Origin: Spirogloea muscicola
Taxonomy: Eukaryota; Streptophyta; Zygnematophyceae; Spirogloeales; Spirogloeaceae
Assembly (NCBI GenBank): GCA_009602725.1
Contig: WELB01000005.1
Location: forward strand, 831,323 to 895,322
Length of the DNA: 64,000 nt
Direction of reading: 5' to 3'
In this document: in pieces, positions 48,110-59,278 of the stretch
Numbering within the stretch: the first letter of the stretch is position 1
Layout of the letters: each line of letters opens with the position of its first letter
Notes under the pieces: model-generated
Databases searched by the model: none
What the model was told of the DNA's origin: nothing
The model's input: only the letters and a program-made list of their open reading frames with translations
Translations under genes and position numbers: made by a program

Positions 48110-48574
48110 GTGACGTCAAACCCGCTGAGACGCCTGCTGTGTTCCCTGAGGCGCATTGCGTCGGTCCAGCGCAGTGGTGCAGCCGCGAGGAGGACCGTGG
48201 AGACTGCCACTAGGTCGCAGCAAGCGCCTGGGGCTCCAAGGCGGGCCGCTGAGAAGCGGCAACTGGAGCTTCGCCTGGCGAGCTGGACCCGGTCCAGGAG
48301 GCGCCACGACAGGCTGCTGCCGGAAGAGGCTGCGGCCCGGGGCTTTCCAGTGGCCGCCTCAGCGCGCTGGCTCGTCAGGCGCGCCGCGGAGTGTGGCGGC
48401 ACAGGCCGCCTCGGCGGCAGCCGCCGCCGCCGGAGAAGCTGGCGCGGCAGGCGGCGGCTGGCGCGCGGGTCCCTGGCCGCCGCCGGGGACGGGACCCGTC
48501 GGCCCTTTACGTCCGCTCGGCGTGGCGCACCGACGATAGCGAAGCAGCTCGTCAACGTCAGGCGGTGGCTGTGA
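48110..48574 (+). other. GC-rich open stretch divergent to LPAT2
   Basis: The plus strand is open for 154 codons (KRQLELRLASWTRSRRRHDR within), without an ATG start, in a GC-rich block that ends at a retroposon fragment. The minus strand is open in two frames as well. It could be a decayed first exon of a divergent gene, a long 5' region of LPAT2, or chance. No family recognised. Confidence 0.3.
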
Positions 48575-48594
48575 GATGAGAGACTCCTCGAAGT

Positions 48595-49170
48595 AGAGGG
48601 CCATGGCTGTGATTGGCCAGCCCAGGAAAACAACCAGAACACCTGTATGCATCTGGCTGGCTTTCACAGCCGCTCTTTTCATATCAGCAGCAGCTTCCAT
48701 TTTCTTACTGAGCGAAGTTCGAAGGGCTTGATAGAAAGTGCTCGTCCATAGATGGAGAAAGCGAGGGGCGAGGGCTGGGGCCAGCCCAGAAGTAGTGGAC
48801 AAGGTTCCGAACGCCCAGGTATTCCCAATGCGCCTGGTGGTATCGTTTCAACGCTCCCTTGCCTACGCCGTCCACACGCAAGCAGGCCGTGCTATGGCCG
48901 CCGCCTCTGGGTCTCGGCGGAGTGCCTCTTTCCCTGCAGCGAGCTACTCAGACTTGATGTTGCTCACTCGCGGGTACTGAGCTTCCCTCTGCATCGTCTT
49001 GTGTTTCGTAGTGTAGTCCTTCTCCGGCTCCTCTTTTCTTTGGCTTTGGACGTTGTGCACTCTTTTTGGGCTGGCTTTACCAGCCCTCTTCTATGTGGGC
49101 GAGCACTTTTTTTGCTCGCTTTGGCTTGCTTTGGCCCTCCTTTCATGCACACCGCGCGCCTTGCCAGTCT
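48595..49170 (+). mobile_element. LINE-like retroposon fragment with 3' hairpin module
   Basis: A minus-oriented hairpin (GGGCTGGCCCCAGCCC, about 48773-48790) precedes a plus-strand tail at about 48835-48980 (RSLAYAVHTQAGRAMAAASG, SYSDLMLLTRGY, stop). Its 3' module follows (49047-49110: GGGCTGGCTTTACCAGCCC, then GTGGGCGAGCAC). The coding part is very close to those at 0.3 and 21 kb. An ATTGGCCAGCCCAGG and CTGGCTGGCTTTCACAGCC pair at about 48615-48675 is a further degenerate module. Confidence 0.7.
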
Positions 49171-49249
49171 CTTAGCCCGCTCGTAGACTATAGCTTCGCT
49201 TGGTGTATCCCCGTTGTTTCCATCCCCTTCTGCCTTTGGCGCATCATGG

Positions 49250-50165
49250 CTCCGCTTGGCCTCCTAGGCGCACCGCTGCCTTGTCGCTTCCTAGAAGTGG
49301 TCGCCACCCGGAGCAGTGGGCCTCGCCTGCTCCTGGACGTTGTATACTCAATGAAGCTTTCAAAGCTGGAGCACCCACGTCGATCGTGCCTGGCTGGGAA
49401 CGACCACCGCGGAGGGCAACAAGGAGAGGCATCACAAGGACCATCCCCGAGAAGACGACTTCTACCCGTGCGCTGTGAACTTTTACGGTGGCTATGGTAA
49501 GAAATGGTCCTCCCTCCTCCAGCATCTGGAGCAGCTGTTGATGCGCGTCATCGCAGTCGGGGGGCCAGCTTGGGGTACAATAGCATTTCAGAGGCATTAG
49601 TTCATAGTACAGAATGAGGCTTCCGCTAGATCTGCAGCGCTCCCAAGCTCTGGCTATTATCAGCAAGCTGGGGTTGCTCTAAAGCAGGCCACTGGCTTCT
49701 GTGGCGGTTCTCTGGCTCCCCAACTTAGACTGGTGGATTTGTATGTCCTCACTCGTGCGTATTGACGTCCCTCTATCAGCCCTGCATCCACACTCTTACC
49801 ATAGCCCCCCTAGCATAGAGCTTCGCTATCTGCAGCCCCACTCTTTGCACTAGCTATTGCCTGAACAGTATATAAGCTGATATGGCCTCATTTCATGCGC
49901 ACCGTGCGCCTTCTTTCCAACAACTGGAATGACGCGTCCAGGAGAGGGCTGTGGCTGGGCGATAAGGCCCTCTTGTGAAAAGAAGAAAGGGCTCGCCCAC
50001 TGTGAGAAGGCCCCCATTGTACTGCTCCTTCGTGCACGACCACACCGCCTCTTTCCTCTCGCTTTATGTAGCCCCACTTCTCGCACTAGCTTTTCTCTGA
50101 TTAGCGCATTGTTGGCTTGATTTTGGCCTCCCTTCCATTTCATGCGCACCGCGTTGCCTTTCCCC
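49250..50165 (+). mobile_element. second retroposon subfamily: ORF remnants and CATGCGCACCG 3' units
   Basis: 49285-49360 codes EVVATRSSGPRLLLDVV, matching the DLVATP-GPRLILDVV segment at 36.05 kb. 49690-49767 codes the terminus GGSLAPQLRLVDLYVLTRAY with stop. In place of the GGGCTGG hairpin, the 3' part here holds TTTCATGCGCACCGTGCGCC (about 49891-49910). A second unit follows at about 50040-50160, with TTTCATGCGCACCGCG near 50137. Related pieces occur at about 49143 and 62453. It lies between the divergent genes LPAT2 and p31comet-like. Confidence 0.55.
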
Positions 50166-50284
50166 GGGTGCCGCACCGGAGGCTGCAGCCCTTCTGTCAC
50201 ACCACTGTCATTACAGCGCAAGCACAGCCTCTCCCAGATCGCTCGGCGGGGCGGGCGCGGCGGCGCGGCGGCATTAACGGCGTA

Positions 50285-52192
50285 ATGGCCGGCCCCGACC
50301 TCCCCTTGCCATGCAGTGGCTCAGCGGCGACATCGATCAGCGTCACCGCCGGCCTGCAGAATGTCACGGTCGCACTGCAGGAGGTCGTGAAGCACGTCCT
50401 GTACATGCACAACCAGATCCCCAGGTGCGCCTCCCGGCGAGCACGCAGCGCCCTGCCTGCTCTAATTACGGGCGCATCCTGAAGCTTGATTTGCTCTTCG
50501 GCTGTGGGCTGTGGATCAGTACCTACAGCGATCTGCAGATGCAGCTTATTGGCAAGGTGATCAGAGATGCGTCACATGTACACATGCGGCCTGCTCATCA
50601 TACCAACTCGTTAGGTGTCTTTGAAAGACTGATGAAGCTCAATGGATAAGACTGCCGACTTGATTATATGTATGACTTTCCACTTAGCCTTAAGTGCCTC
50701 TGCATGTCTTGCTATATTCATGTCAAGATCGCAAAATTCGATAATATCATGTCCTCGAGTGGTGACAGTTTGCACTCCTACCCGGAACTGGTCGCATACC
50801 AGGCGCACATGAAGTTGTGAAGCAGCTCCAGGACACAGCGATTTCAGACTTCAGGTGTAGGACAAGACATCATGCCATGAATGCACTGAGCAGAAGGTGC
50901 CTGAAAGTCCTCAAGGACGTGGACCAGCTCTTGCTTGCTCTACAACGAGCTCTGGAGGATGTCCACGACATACGCACCATCCTGCTCATCCTTGGCCCTT
51001 CTCTGTTGCGACCCAAGGTCGCATATGTTATCACCACTGACCTTCATCTCAAGGCCGCAGAGTCAGATGCACGGCAACCCGATTGTGCAAGAAAGGTGCG
51101 CTTGCTGATAAAGTAGAAGCAACACGCATCAGCTCAAGGTGGTTGGTTCTGTTTCTAAGGGCACCATCGCTGCATCTCCAGTCACTCTACTCCCATGTTG
51201 ATGCTGAGATATCTGAAGCAAATTTACAGCTCCCATGTTTATTGGCAAATGCGTCATGGTTTGAATGCTGATGATACGAGCATTAACGTAACATGCATCA
51301 ACTGCACCCTGCTACTGCTGTCCTGTTTTTGAATTCTGAGCGCTACCACCAATGCAGCATCACAATGTCCACTATCTGCGCAACATGCATTCTTTGTGCT
51401 GATGTTGCCGAGGACGTCAACTTCTTGTGTGATCATTATAGGTGATTAGAGCTCTAATTGCGGAAAACAGTGGCAAGCAAACAAGCTCAGGTGTCAAGTG
51501 CTGCCCTACTGGTCTCATTCATGGTCCAACATCCAACATGCATAGACATTAAATTGCTCCAGTCAGCCTTCTTGACAGTCCCAGTGTAACACTACTGACG
51601 ATGTATTTTTCTCGTGTGCACCAGAAGTGCCCACGAAGCTTTTCCTCATGCTCCAAGCGCCTATGCAATCAAAGGCTCCTGAAGGCTTCTTGCCGCGTTG
51701 GAAGTACATCTATGATCAGACCAAGGTATGACAGTAAAAAATGATGTAAGGAAGGACCTGTGTATTTCGAGTGTGGGCCCAGGAGTTGCCCAATATGTTA
51801 AACAAAGGGAGAGATAAGGCTTGTTTTAAGGGCCTGGCCACATTGCACAGGTACAAGCTACTACTCATATCCGCTTGACAGAGGAGGCGAGCCCGACAAC
51901 ATCCATGGAAATTAAACAAGACCATGGTGAGACGCTGATGATGTGGTGAGCTTTGCTGATCCCAAGGAGACGCTCCTTGACGACCTTTTCATATGAATGT
52001 GCTGTTGTTCACTTCACAGTAAATTCATTCACTGCATGTTTCTCTTACCTACAATATGCCGGTGTCCTAACCATTGGTGCTGGTTTTAATGGCTGGTCAA
52101 GCAGGTATCAGTGCTCTTCCTCAGTCAGAGGTATCTGGATGCCAGGTACAGCCCGTCACCACCGCCTCCCTTGGCTCAGGATTCACAGATAG
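50285..52192 (+). CDS. p31comet-like (MAD2L1-binding protein) HORMA-family protein
   Basis: p31comet binds MAD2 and works with TRIP13/PCH2 to silence the spindle checkpoint or to handle meiotic HORMA proteins. Exons: 50285-50424 (VVKHVLYMHNQIP), 50520-50556 (STYSDLQMQLIGK), 50826-51095 (LKVLKDVDQLLLALQRALED, then IRTILLILGPSLLRPKVAY), about 51628-51725 (TKLFLMLQAPMQS), 51851-51926 and a last exon from about 52105. The QIP segment near the N-terminus and the ILLILG-S-L-P-K-Y strand are the features I match to p31comet. The first three exons join in phase; the junction into exon 4 and the frame of the last exon (ending 52192 or 52205) are unsure. The match rests on memory of the family pattern. 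The Kir gene is convergent. Confidence 0.55.
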
Positions 52193-52498
52193 AGCCACAC
52201 ACTAGAAGTTGACAATGTTGCATACCGACCAATTTGGTGCTTGATGATATATATCGATGCCAGTCATCTCTAGAAGGGCAGCTCCTACTCCACTCTAATC
52301 TATTGGAGCTGTCCAAAAATGGGTGCGATCTTGTTCTGAGACATCGTCTAAGATTGACGACAAAATTGTGGGGCAGAGCAAAATACTTGATCGCAGGGCT
52401 ACCACCCTTCATGCTCTCATTGTGTGCCGCCTCAATCGTTCTGAAAAAACGCTTCAAAGGTGCATGCGCAGAGCAGGCCAGATGAGGCCAAGAGGCAT

Positions 52499-55400
52499 TC
52501 AGTCCGGCGTAAGGGCATGGTTGAGAGACGCCTGCGCATGATCCAGCAAGGCTTGCGCCGCAGGACTGCAGGCGTCCAAAGCAGGGCTCTGCTGCACTCG
52601 AGCTGCAAATTCGATGAGCGCTTGTCGCCAATGGTTGGCCTTTGCATCCGCATAGGAGACCTGCAAAACTCATGCCCAGTGCAATATGCAGTAACTTACT
52701 GCCACACTTTCACAAGCGATTATGCACAGTGTGCAGGTTGCATCCTGCAAACCTGTGCTACTGTGCTGTGGGCCAGGCACCGTTACTGTGTCATTGAATG
52801 CTTGGATGCAGCCAATCAGCGACCTGTGCAAGCGCTCTAGAGCCTAACAACCTCAAAATTTGGACCCTGTCTTAATAGTAGCTGCAATCTTACTTTGCGC
52901 TCGTACTCCAGATCCATGGCATGTAATTGTGCAGCAAGATCACTGCCACAGTCCATAAGCTGCTGAGGCCGTCCTTGTAGCAGACCCTCCAACCTCCTCT
53001 TCCTCTTCTGCTGCAGATCCTGTCCTCCTCGTCGTCTTGGCTGCGCAGCTCTGCCCTGCCTGCTGCTGCCATTGTTGCTGGTCCCATTGATGTGAAAAGC
53101 TGGTGGGAGGTTTGCATGTTGGATATGAGAGGTGGACGTAGCTGCAGGCAATGGCAACTCTGGCCCTCTGATGGGGCTTGCCGATCTCCTGGGTACAGAC
53201 AGGCCAATGCCTGCTCCCATACTCAAGCCTACATCCCTCAGGGTGTCAGCGACATCGCTGTTCTCGTCCGAGGTAGCAAGAGGGAGATGCGTAACTCGAG
53301 TTGAACTAGCTTCAGAAGTGAAGCTTCCCAGCCCATCCAAGTGAGCTGGATGAGATATGCTCCGGCTGGGCTGCTTCGGAGCATACTGCTTTTTGGCAGG
53401 AACCACCATGTGGAACTTGCTGAAATCCTGCGCAGACAAGCTTGAGAGTCTGGTACAGAGATGCCCTAGCCTTAGTGACACATCTCTGCCCACTCTTCCT
53501 AGCTCTTCTGATCTCCTGACGGTCTGGCTCGTCAATAGCTTGACTTGTGACATCAACCATTGACTGAATAGCCCAAGAGCATGATATCTGGATCCTGCGT
53601 CCACGTCATAGAAGCTAGCATACATGAGTAATCTGCTCATTCAGCACAGAGGAAGCGATGGCACCTTACCACTGACCTCCTACCACTAGGCTGCCTGGTA
53701 ACCATGGTGCTGTCGCCAGGACACAGTGACGTTTATGTCAAGAGATGGAATAAAATTCACGAAGCGTCAGAAAACAGCAAGGTGGGCTGGAAGGCGCCCT
53801 ACTCTTGGGCTACGCAGGGTCAGCAGATAGACAGTTCCATGCAGACGTTTGGCAGTAGTAAGCATCTGTGCGGTACCAAAATCGATGGTTGTGACGGATG
53901 TCGCTGGGCCGATATGAATGCCGTGCTGCAGAAGAAGCGCTGGATGAAGTAAGCAACTTTGGCTCTGGCAACTCTGACCAGGCAAGACATCAAACAGTGT
54001 AGAGGTCAACAACCTTGCAACTTGGAGGATGTCGAAGCATCAACGCCCTCCAGGAGCACAAGCACTTCCATGTCACAGCGTTCCATCATCTGTTCAAGAC
54101 AGCCACACCCGCAACGTCATCACACCTTTCTCACAGGACTAGTCATAAAGCTCAAGAGCTCGTCTCGACCAGGCCAGCATGTCAAATTGACAGAGTGACA
54201 CAGCAAATATCCCTGATTGCGACATACCCACAATTTGACGAGTAGTGTCTCACGAAAGTGAACGCACAGGGTGACTGTCGTGACCTTGTCCTGCCACGTT
54301 CTACTGCTGACATCTCACAACACCAAATGACTTATACAGCAAAACCGTCTCAAACAAAGGGTCAACTAGATCCAGTCACTGGACAAAGGGAGTCGATGAG
54401 ATCTCCATTCTACACAACGCCATGCTCGCTCAAGACCTTCCCTCAAGTCTCCACAGTGTTGTTGATCCAGCTTACCGCGAAGGAGAGGCCGAAGAGGGGG
54501 CTGCTAGCTGTGATTGGGTGAGACACGATGCAAGGTAATCCCAGAAAGACCTGGCTTCCACCGAGGACCTGCAGAAGCAGTGAAGAACGTTACCATCAAT
54601 TTAGCAGAATCATCACGAGCTGCGTCTAGTAGATGGAGGTATCAGCGGGGGGTTGAGCTTGGGGATTGACCGTACAGGGAGTGAGGTGAAGCGGAAGACA
54701 CTCTCTTCCTCGTCAGTGAGGATGTTATTCAAAGCCACCAACATTCGCACATTCGCCTGTACTCATGCATTTACCACATTTTATGTCAAACTTGACATCA
54801 ATAAGGCCACCACCACCAGCTATTTTCTGTCTGAAAAAGAATGACACAAGTACAAAGAAGCGCTGGTAATGAGTACTATCTTAAGGAAGAGATGATTGGA
54901 TGTGACTTTCCTCACCTCAATAACCTGATGCTTGCGAATGTTGGCCACACGGACTGAGAGGCACGGCACACCAGAATCCTAGACATTATTACCACATGCT
55001 AAGCTTGTGAGAGTCCAACTTGCAATCAATATTGCAAACTAGTCTGTCACAGGATGCATATGCCAGGAAAACAGTCCTACACTTCAGATTCCTCCAAAAC
55101 TGCAGAAACAGAAATGGAGGGTTCCACCCAGGAGTTTTGCACTCTACTGACCTCATTAAGGACCATGGTGTGGGAGAAGACTATGGTGGATGCACGCCTT
55201 GTTGGTCGAGAGAAACGAGCATACACCACTCCCAGGAGAGAGTAAGCTACAAGTAAGCTTGCTACTGACTGAAAGGTCACCATGAGGTTGGTAATGGGAC
55301 AGTGGGGATCTGGCGTGAGCTCCCCACCATAACCTACATTTTAGGTGGGAGAAACTTAATCTCGTCAATGAGAGGCAATATGAGGATGTAGACGACCAGG

Positions 55401-56887
55401 GAGGTATTAGGAATGGCGTACTAACGTCCAACCTACGTAAGAAGCAAGTGGGGGGATGCTGACCTATTGTCATCGAGGTCTGAACACTGCGACAAAAAGG
55501 GGGGAAAAAGGTGCAAAAAGATAGAGCAAGGTAAGAGTATGGTCAAGCTTGTACATGCCACCACAATGCTCCTCTTGTACATGAATTTGTCGTTTACTTC
55601 ATTGGTCAATCAAGTCCGAGGTGACGGTCTCGCCTAGATTCTGCATCGATAACCTGGAGAACTCACCTAAACCAGACAGCATGCTGAAAGGAAGTCACGC
55701 CAGGTATGCAATTGTTATTGTATGCCTGCAGATCACATATACGTCAATAGAGTTGGTGAGAGAGCGTGCTCACTGTCCTATTCTCCGTTTCTCAAAAGCC
55801 ATGCTTGCACACAAAGTGCAGTAGGCATTGCTCAGGATGTCTGTGACACTTTATCTATGCTGCAAAAGAATGATCTCATCTGAGATGCGAAGTCACTAAT
55901 GAAGATGGCTCCCCAAGTACATTTTGTCTGAGAGATGCAAAGTAGCAGGGTATGAAGATGGTGCCGATCCTTACATCGTACCAAAAGGGCACGGCAAAGG
56001 TCACGAAGAGCGTGAAATAGGTGAAGAACAATACGACCGTGAATCGCCAGCTCGGCATCTGTGAGGCAGGACAGAGGCCAGAGGCCAGAGGCCAGGTCAC
56101 TGCAAGCTCATCTTCCATAGGCAAGTGATATTTCCATAAGTGCCTCGACATGCAGCAGAACAGCCAGGACAGTGCTGGTAGGGACTGGCACAGATGAACA
56201 GCTTGGCTCAGAAGGGCATGCAGAATGGAAGAAGCGGACATTGACAAGCGTGTGGAAGAGGTCTCCCCAGTACAGAAACGTCTTGGGATACCCACGCATC
56301 TCTATGTTGAGCCGCCCCCTGCAGCCAAGTTTGGCACCGTGGCGTAGGCTCGTCAAGTGAACATCGTGCTGCACAGCTAGCCCAGGAGGTGGGTGGTCTG
56401 GAAGCTGCCCACAATCTCCAGCGTGCATGACATCCCCACCAGCTCGAATCTGATCCAGTACCCCATCCCATGGGTGGCCCAGCTTGAAGGCGGCAAGCTT
56501 GAAGGAGGCCACTTGGGGCCGCAGATTGGCAGCAATGCGTACGATCCCCTTTCCCCCTTGCCAAGGTGTGCAAGTGCTCAAGACAAGCGGCCGACTGGCA
56601 CGGCAAGCCACGCTGGTCGACGTCGTTGACTAGAAGAGCTCTGCATGGGCGGCGGTGCCTCGGAGCCCAGCGAGGCGGGGCCGGAGCCAAGCCGGGCGCT
56701 GGCCACGCACAGCCTCCTCTCCAGTGGCTCCTCAGGCTCTCCGACTGCAGCGGTTCCGCGACAAGTCGAGGCGTGGCACTCACTTGGCGTCGACGAGGGG
56801 CAGCTTGCGGCATCTGCCGTGGCCGGCGGGGGCGTCGGCGGCGCCGCCGCCGCCTCCTCGGCCGCTGCCGCCGGCGGCGTCGCTGCC
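52499..56887 (-). CDS. inward-rectifier potassium channel (Kir), 5' end in gap
   Basis: Kir channels are tetrameric K+ channels with two membrane helices and a cytoplasmic beta-rich domain. Minus-strand exons: 56784-56887 (to CRKLPLVDAK), 56240-56318 (GRLNIEMRG, slide helix YWGDLFHTLVN), 55975-56058 (M1: WRFTVVLFFTYFTLFVTF), 55667-55725 (CIPGVTSFQHAVWF, pore helix), 55464-55486 (23 bases, VQTSMTI), 55152-55333 (GYGGELTPD: filter TIGYG; M2; then ARFSRPTRRASTIVFSH), 54916-54978 (CLSVRVANIRKHQVIE), 54676-54756, 54476-54568 (SHPITASSPLFGLSF), 54014-54089 (MEVLVLLEGVDASTSS), 53877-53925 (ARHSYRPSDIRHNHRF), 52894-53427 (DFSKFHMVVP plus a long tail) and 52499-52660. These match Kir position by position. 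One short exon before 53427 and possibly part of the turret are unresolved. The tail adds about 220 residues of unknown role. Confidence 0.88.
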
Positions 56888-57452
56888 NNNNNNNNNNNNN
56901 NNNNNNNNNNNNNNNNNNNNNNNNNNNNNNNNNNNNNNNNNNNNNNNNNNNNNNNNNNNNNNNNNNNNNNNNNNNNNNNNNNNNNNNNNNNNNNNNNNNN
57001 NNNNNNNNNNNNNNNNNNNNNNNNNNNNNNNNNNNNNNNNNNNNNNNNNNNNNNNNNNNNNNNNNNNNNNNNNNNNNNNNNNNNNNNNNNNNNNNNNNNN
57101 NNNNNNNNNNNNNNNNNNNNNNNNNNNNNNNNNNNNNNNNNNNNNNNNNNNNNNNNNNNNNNNNNNNNNNNNNNNNNNNNNNNNNNNNNNNNNNNNNNNN
57201 NNNNNNNNNNNNNNNNNNNNNNNNNNNNNNNNNNNNNNNNNNNNNNNNNNNNNNNNNNNNNNNNNNNNNNNNNNNNNNNNNNNNNNNNNNNNNNNNNNNN
57301 NNNNNNNNNNNNNNNNNNNNNNNNNNNNNNNNNNNNNNNNNNNNNNNNNNNNNNNNNNNNNNNNNNNNNNNNNNNNNNNNNNNNNNNNNNNNNNNNNNNN
57401 NNNNNNNNNNNNNNNNNNNNNNNNNNNNNNNNNNNNNNNNNNNNNNNNNNNN
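56888..57452. other. assembly gap in the Kir/SEC-C divergent promoter
   Basis: 565 N flanked by GCC and GGC repeats. It hides the Kir start codon and probably the SEC-C gene start as well. Confidence 0.95.
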
Positions 57453-58871
57453 GGCCCCCACCGCCCCGGCGGCGCCGCGGCGGTGGGCCTCGGGCGCCGC
57501 CGGCGTCTCGTGGCTCTCCAAGCTCCGCGGCGCCCTCGGCATCGGGCACAGCGGCGACGGTGGCGCCGCGCCATCAACGCAGGACCTCACCATGGACCGT
57601 GAGCGCCGGCGCCTCTGCCAGCCTGCCGGCCCACTGGGGCGCTGCCCTTTCCAGCCACGCCTGAGCTTCATGGCTGCTGACGGTCGTGCTCGTGTGGGCT
57701 GCTCGGCGGCCAAGCAGAGTTTGCGGACCAGCTCAGGAAGGCGCGGCAGCTCGGGGCGCTGGCGCCGGGCCGCGGCCAGGCGCGGCTCGCGGCGCAGTCG
57801 CTGCAGGCGCAGGAGGCCATCGTGAGGGCCATGACCCCTCTCGAGCGAGCGCGCCCCGAAGAGGTACGTGCCACTCCATGCGCCTGCGAGGAAGCCCTCG
57901 TGAACGGCTTCAGCTCCGGTCTTGCCTTGCCAGCACCTCGCACTGGTGCTGGGACGCTCGTGTGCCATCTGGGCAGTGCGGGACGGCTGCCAAGCAAGAC
58001 GGATGTGCCGCTTCTCAGGGCATCTCCACCTGCCTGCAGAACACCAGAGGGCAGCTCACGCAGCTGCTTTCTGGGGCGAGCACAGCTGGACGCGGCGCAG
58101 CGGGCGCGTGTGGCAGCTGAGTGCAGCTGTACAGCTGCAGACGTCGACGCTGTCATTGCCAACTACCAGTGGGCGCGCGAGGCGGAGAGGAAGGTCAGCC
58201 AGCTGAAGGAGGCGGGCAAGCCGCTCCCGCAGACTATGCAGGAGGTGGGCCGCAAGTCGCCCCAGCCATGCCCGCTTTCTCTGTGCCGAGGCACCACTTG
58301 TACCTAATCTGACAATGTGTGAAGAGTGTGAGAAGCAGGCAACTTTGCAGCAATCCTATGGTCCAGTTCAGGGCTGCGTCTGCATGAGCAAGTCGCGGTA
58401 CCGCATATGGAGATCATGCACCTGTCACTGCTGTGGAGCTGGGAAAGGTGTCATGCATATGTGGGCCCAAGCTCCCCTGAGAAGAGTCCCCAAGTGCCTA
58501 GAAGGTGTCTGTCGCTGACTGGTCGTAATGTGTGGCGGGATCTAGATCGAAGCTTTGGTTGGAAGCAGGGCCCGCTTTCGGCCTGGTGCCCAGACTGAGC
58601 CTTCCCGCAATGCGCCCTGCCCTTGCGGCAGCGGTGCCAAGTTCAAGCGGTGAGCAGCAGCGTTGCAGCAGTTTTTCGAGATGCCTTCACCTGTCATTTG
58701 GAAAAGCAAAGTAGCAGCTCTGTAGTCTGCCCCATATAGCGGTCTATAATAACACCACATAAGGCCATACAAATCTGAATGAGCTGTGCTTTTCTTTGTC
58801 GTGATGGGTAATATTAGGGTGCTCCTTGAGGTTGCAGATGCTGCGGCTCACAGCGTGCTCGAGCAAGGTAG
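57453..58871 (+). CDS. SEC-C motif protein with an SRP54 M-domain-like segment (5' end in gap)
   Basis: Exact role unknown. Exons: to 57598 (WLSKLRGALGIGHSGDGG), 57718-57863 (QLRKARQLGALAPGRGQA, AMTPLERARPEE), 58086-58244 (LDAAQRARVAAECSCTAADV, DAVIANYQWAR), 58546-58649 (PSRNAPCPCGSGAKFKR) and 58838-58871, which supplies CCGSQRARAR and stop. All junctions are in phase. Splicing completes the SEC-C zinc motif CPCGSG-KF-K-CC; without the last exon it would lack its final cysteines. The AMTP-ER--PE, then RR/RVA--S-T--DV pattern followed by a helix resembles the methionine-rich domain of SRP54/Ffh. Because SEC-C sits on SecA in bacteria, the pairing suggests contact with a translocation or ribosome system, perhaps in an organelle; this is inference. 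A targeting peptide would be in the gap. Confidence 0.75.
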
Positions 58872-58939
58872 CTTCTGTTGGATAAGCAACCTGTTCTCAA
58901 CGCAATTTTCCTACATGGTAGTTGCTTAATTGTGTATAT

Positions 58940-59035
58940 CAGCACTTTTCGGCCCCTTCGGACCTTATTAATTATTTTCGGGCTGGCTTTTTACAGTCCA
59001 GAGATGCCCATTGAAAGAACTGTTCCTCTCACCTG
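58940..59035 (+). repeat. isolated retroposon hairpin module between convergent genes
   Basis: TTTTCGGCCCCTTCGGACCT at about 58945, followed by CGGGCTGGCTTTTTACAGTC, is the CACAGCCC-type module, diverged. It lies between the SEC-C and M48 genes without recognisable ORF remnants. Confidence 0.6.
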
Positions 59036-59278
59036 TTCCTCTCAATCTAAGTACTTCAGTACAAGCAGATGTGGGCCAACGATTAGGGGCAAGCAGACTT
59101 GCAGCACTTTTATCATTATCAGCCATTTGTAGGAAATTTGCTCTTTTATGACGTCGAACTATTCATGACTTGGATAAGGACAGCCCCCATGGTGATGTAT
59201 CTACAAAGAACATGGTGGCTAGGTTTTGTACAAGTGAAATGTATAAGTTTCAGTTACCAATGGGGTAAATATGAAAGA

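Noticed and set aside
52176-52673. 166-codon minus-strand open frame overlapping the last Kir exon
   Set aside because: The neighbouring frame joins the Kir tail in phase at 52660 and ends at 52499; the longer frame has no upstream partner.
56645-56887. Plus-strand ATG frame starting MGGGASEPSE as the start of the SEC-C gene
   Set aside because: It overlaps the first Kir exon and its intron on the other strand and cannot be joined to the downstream exons across the gap.
58641-58714. Alternative SEC-C gene endings at 58653 or 58714
   Set aside because: The first leaves the zinc motif without its last cysteines and the second needs a 19-base intron; splicing to 58838 completes KFKR with CC in phase.
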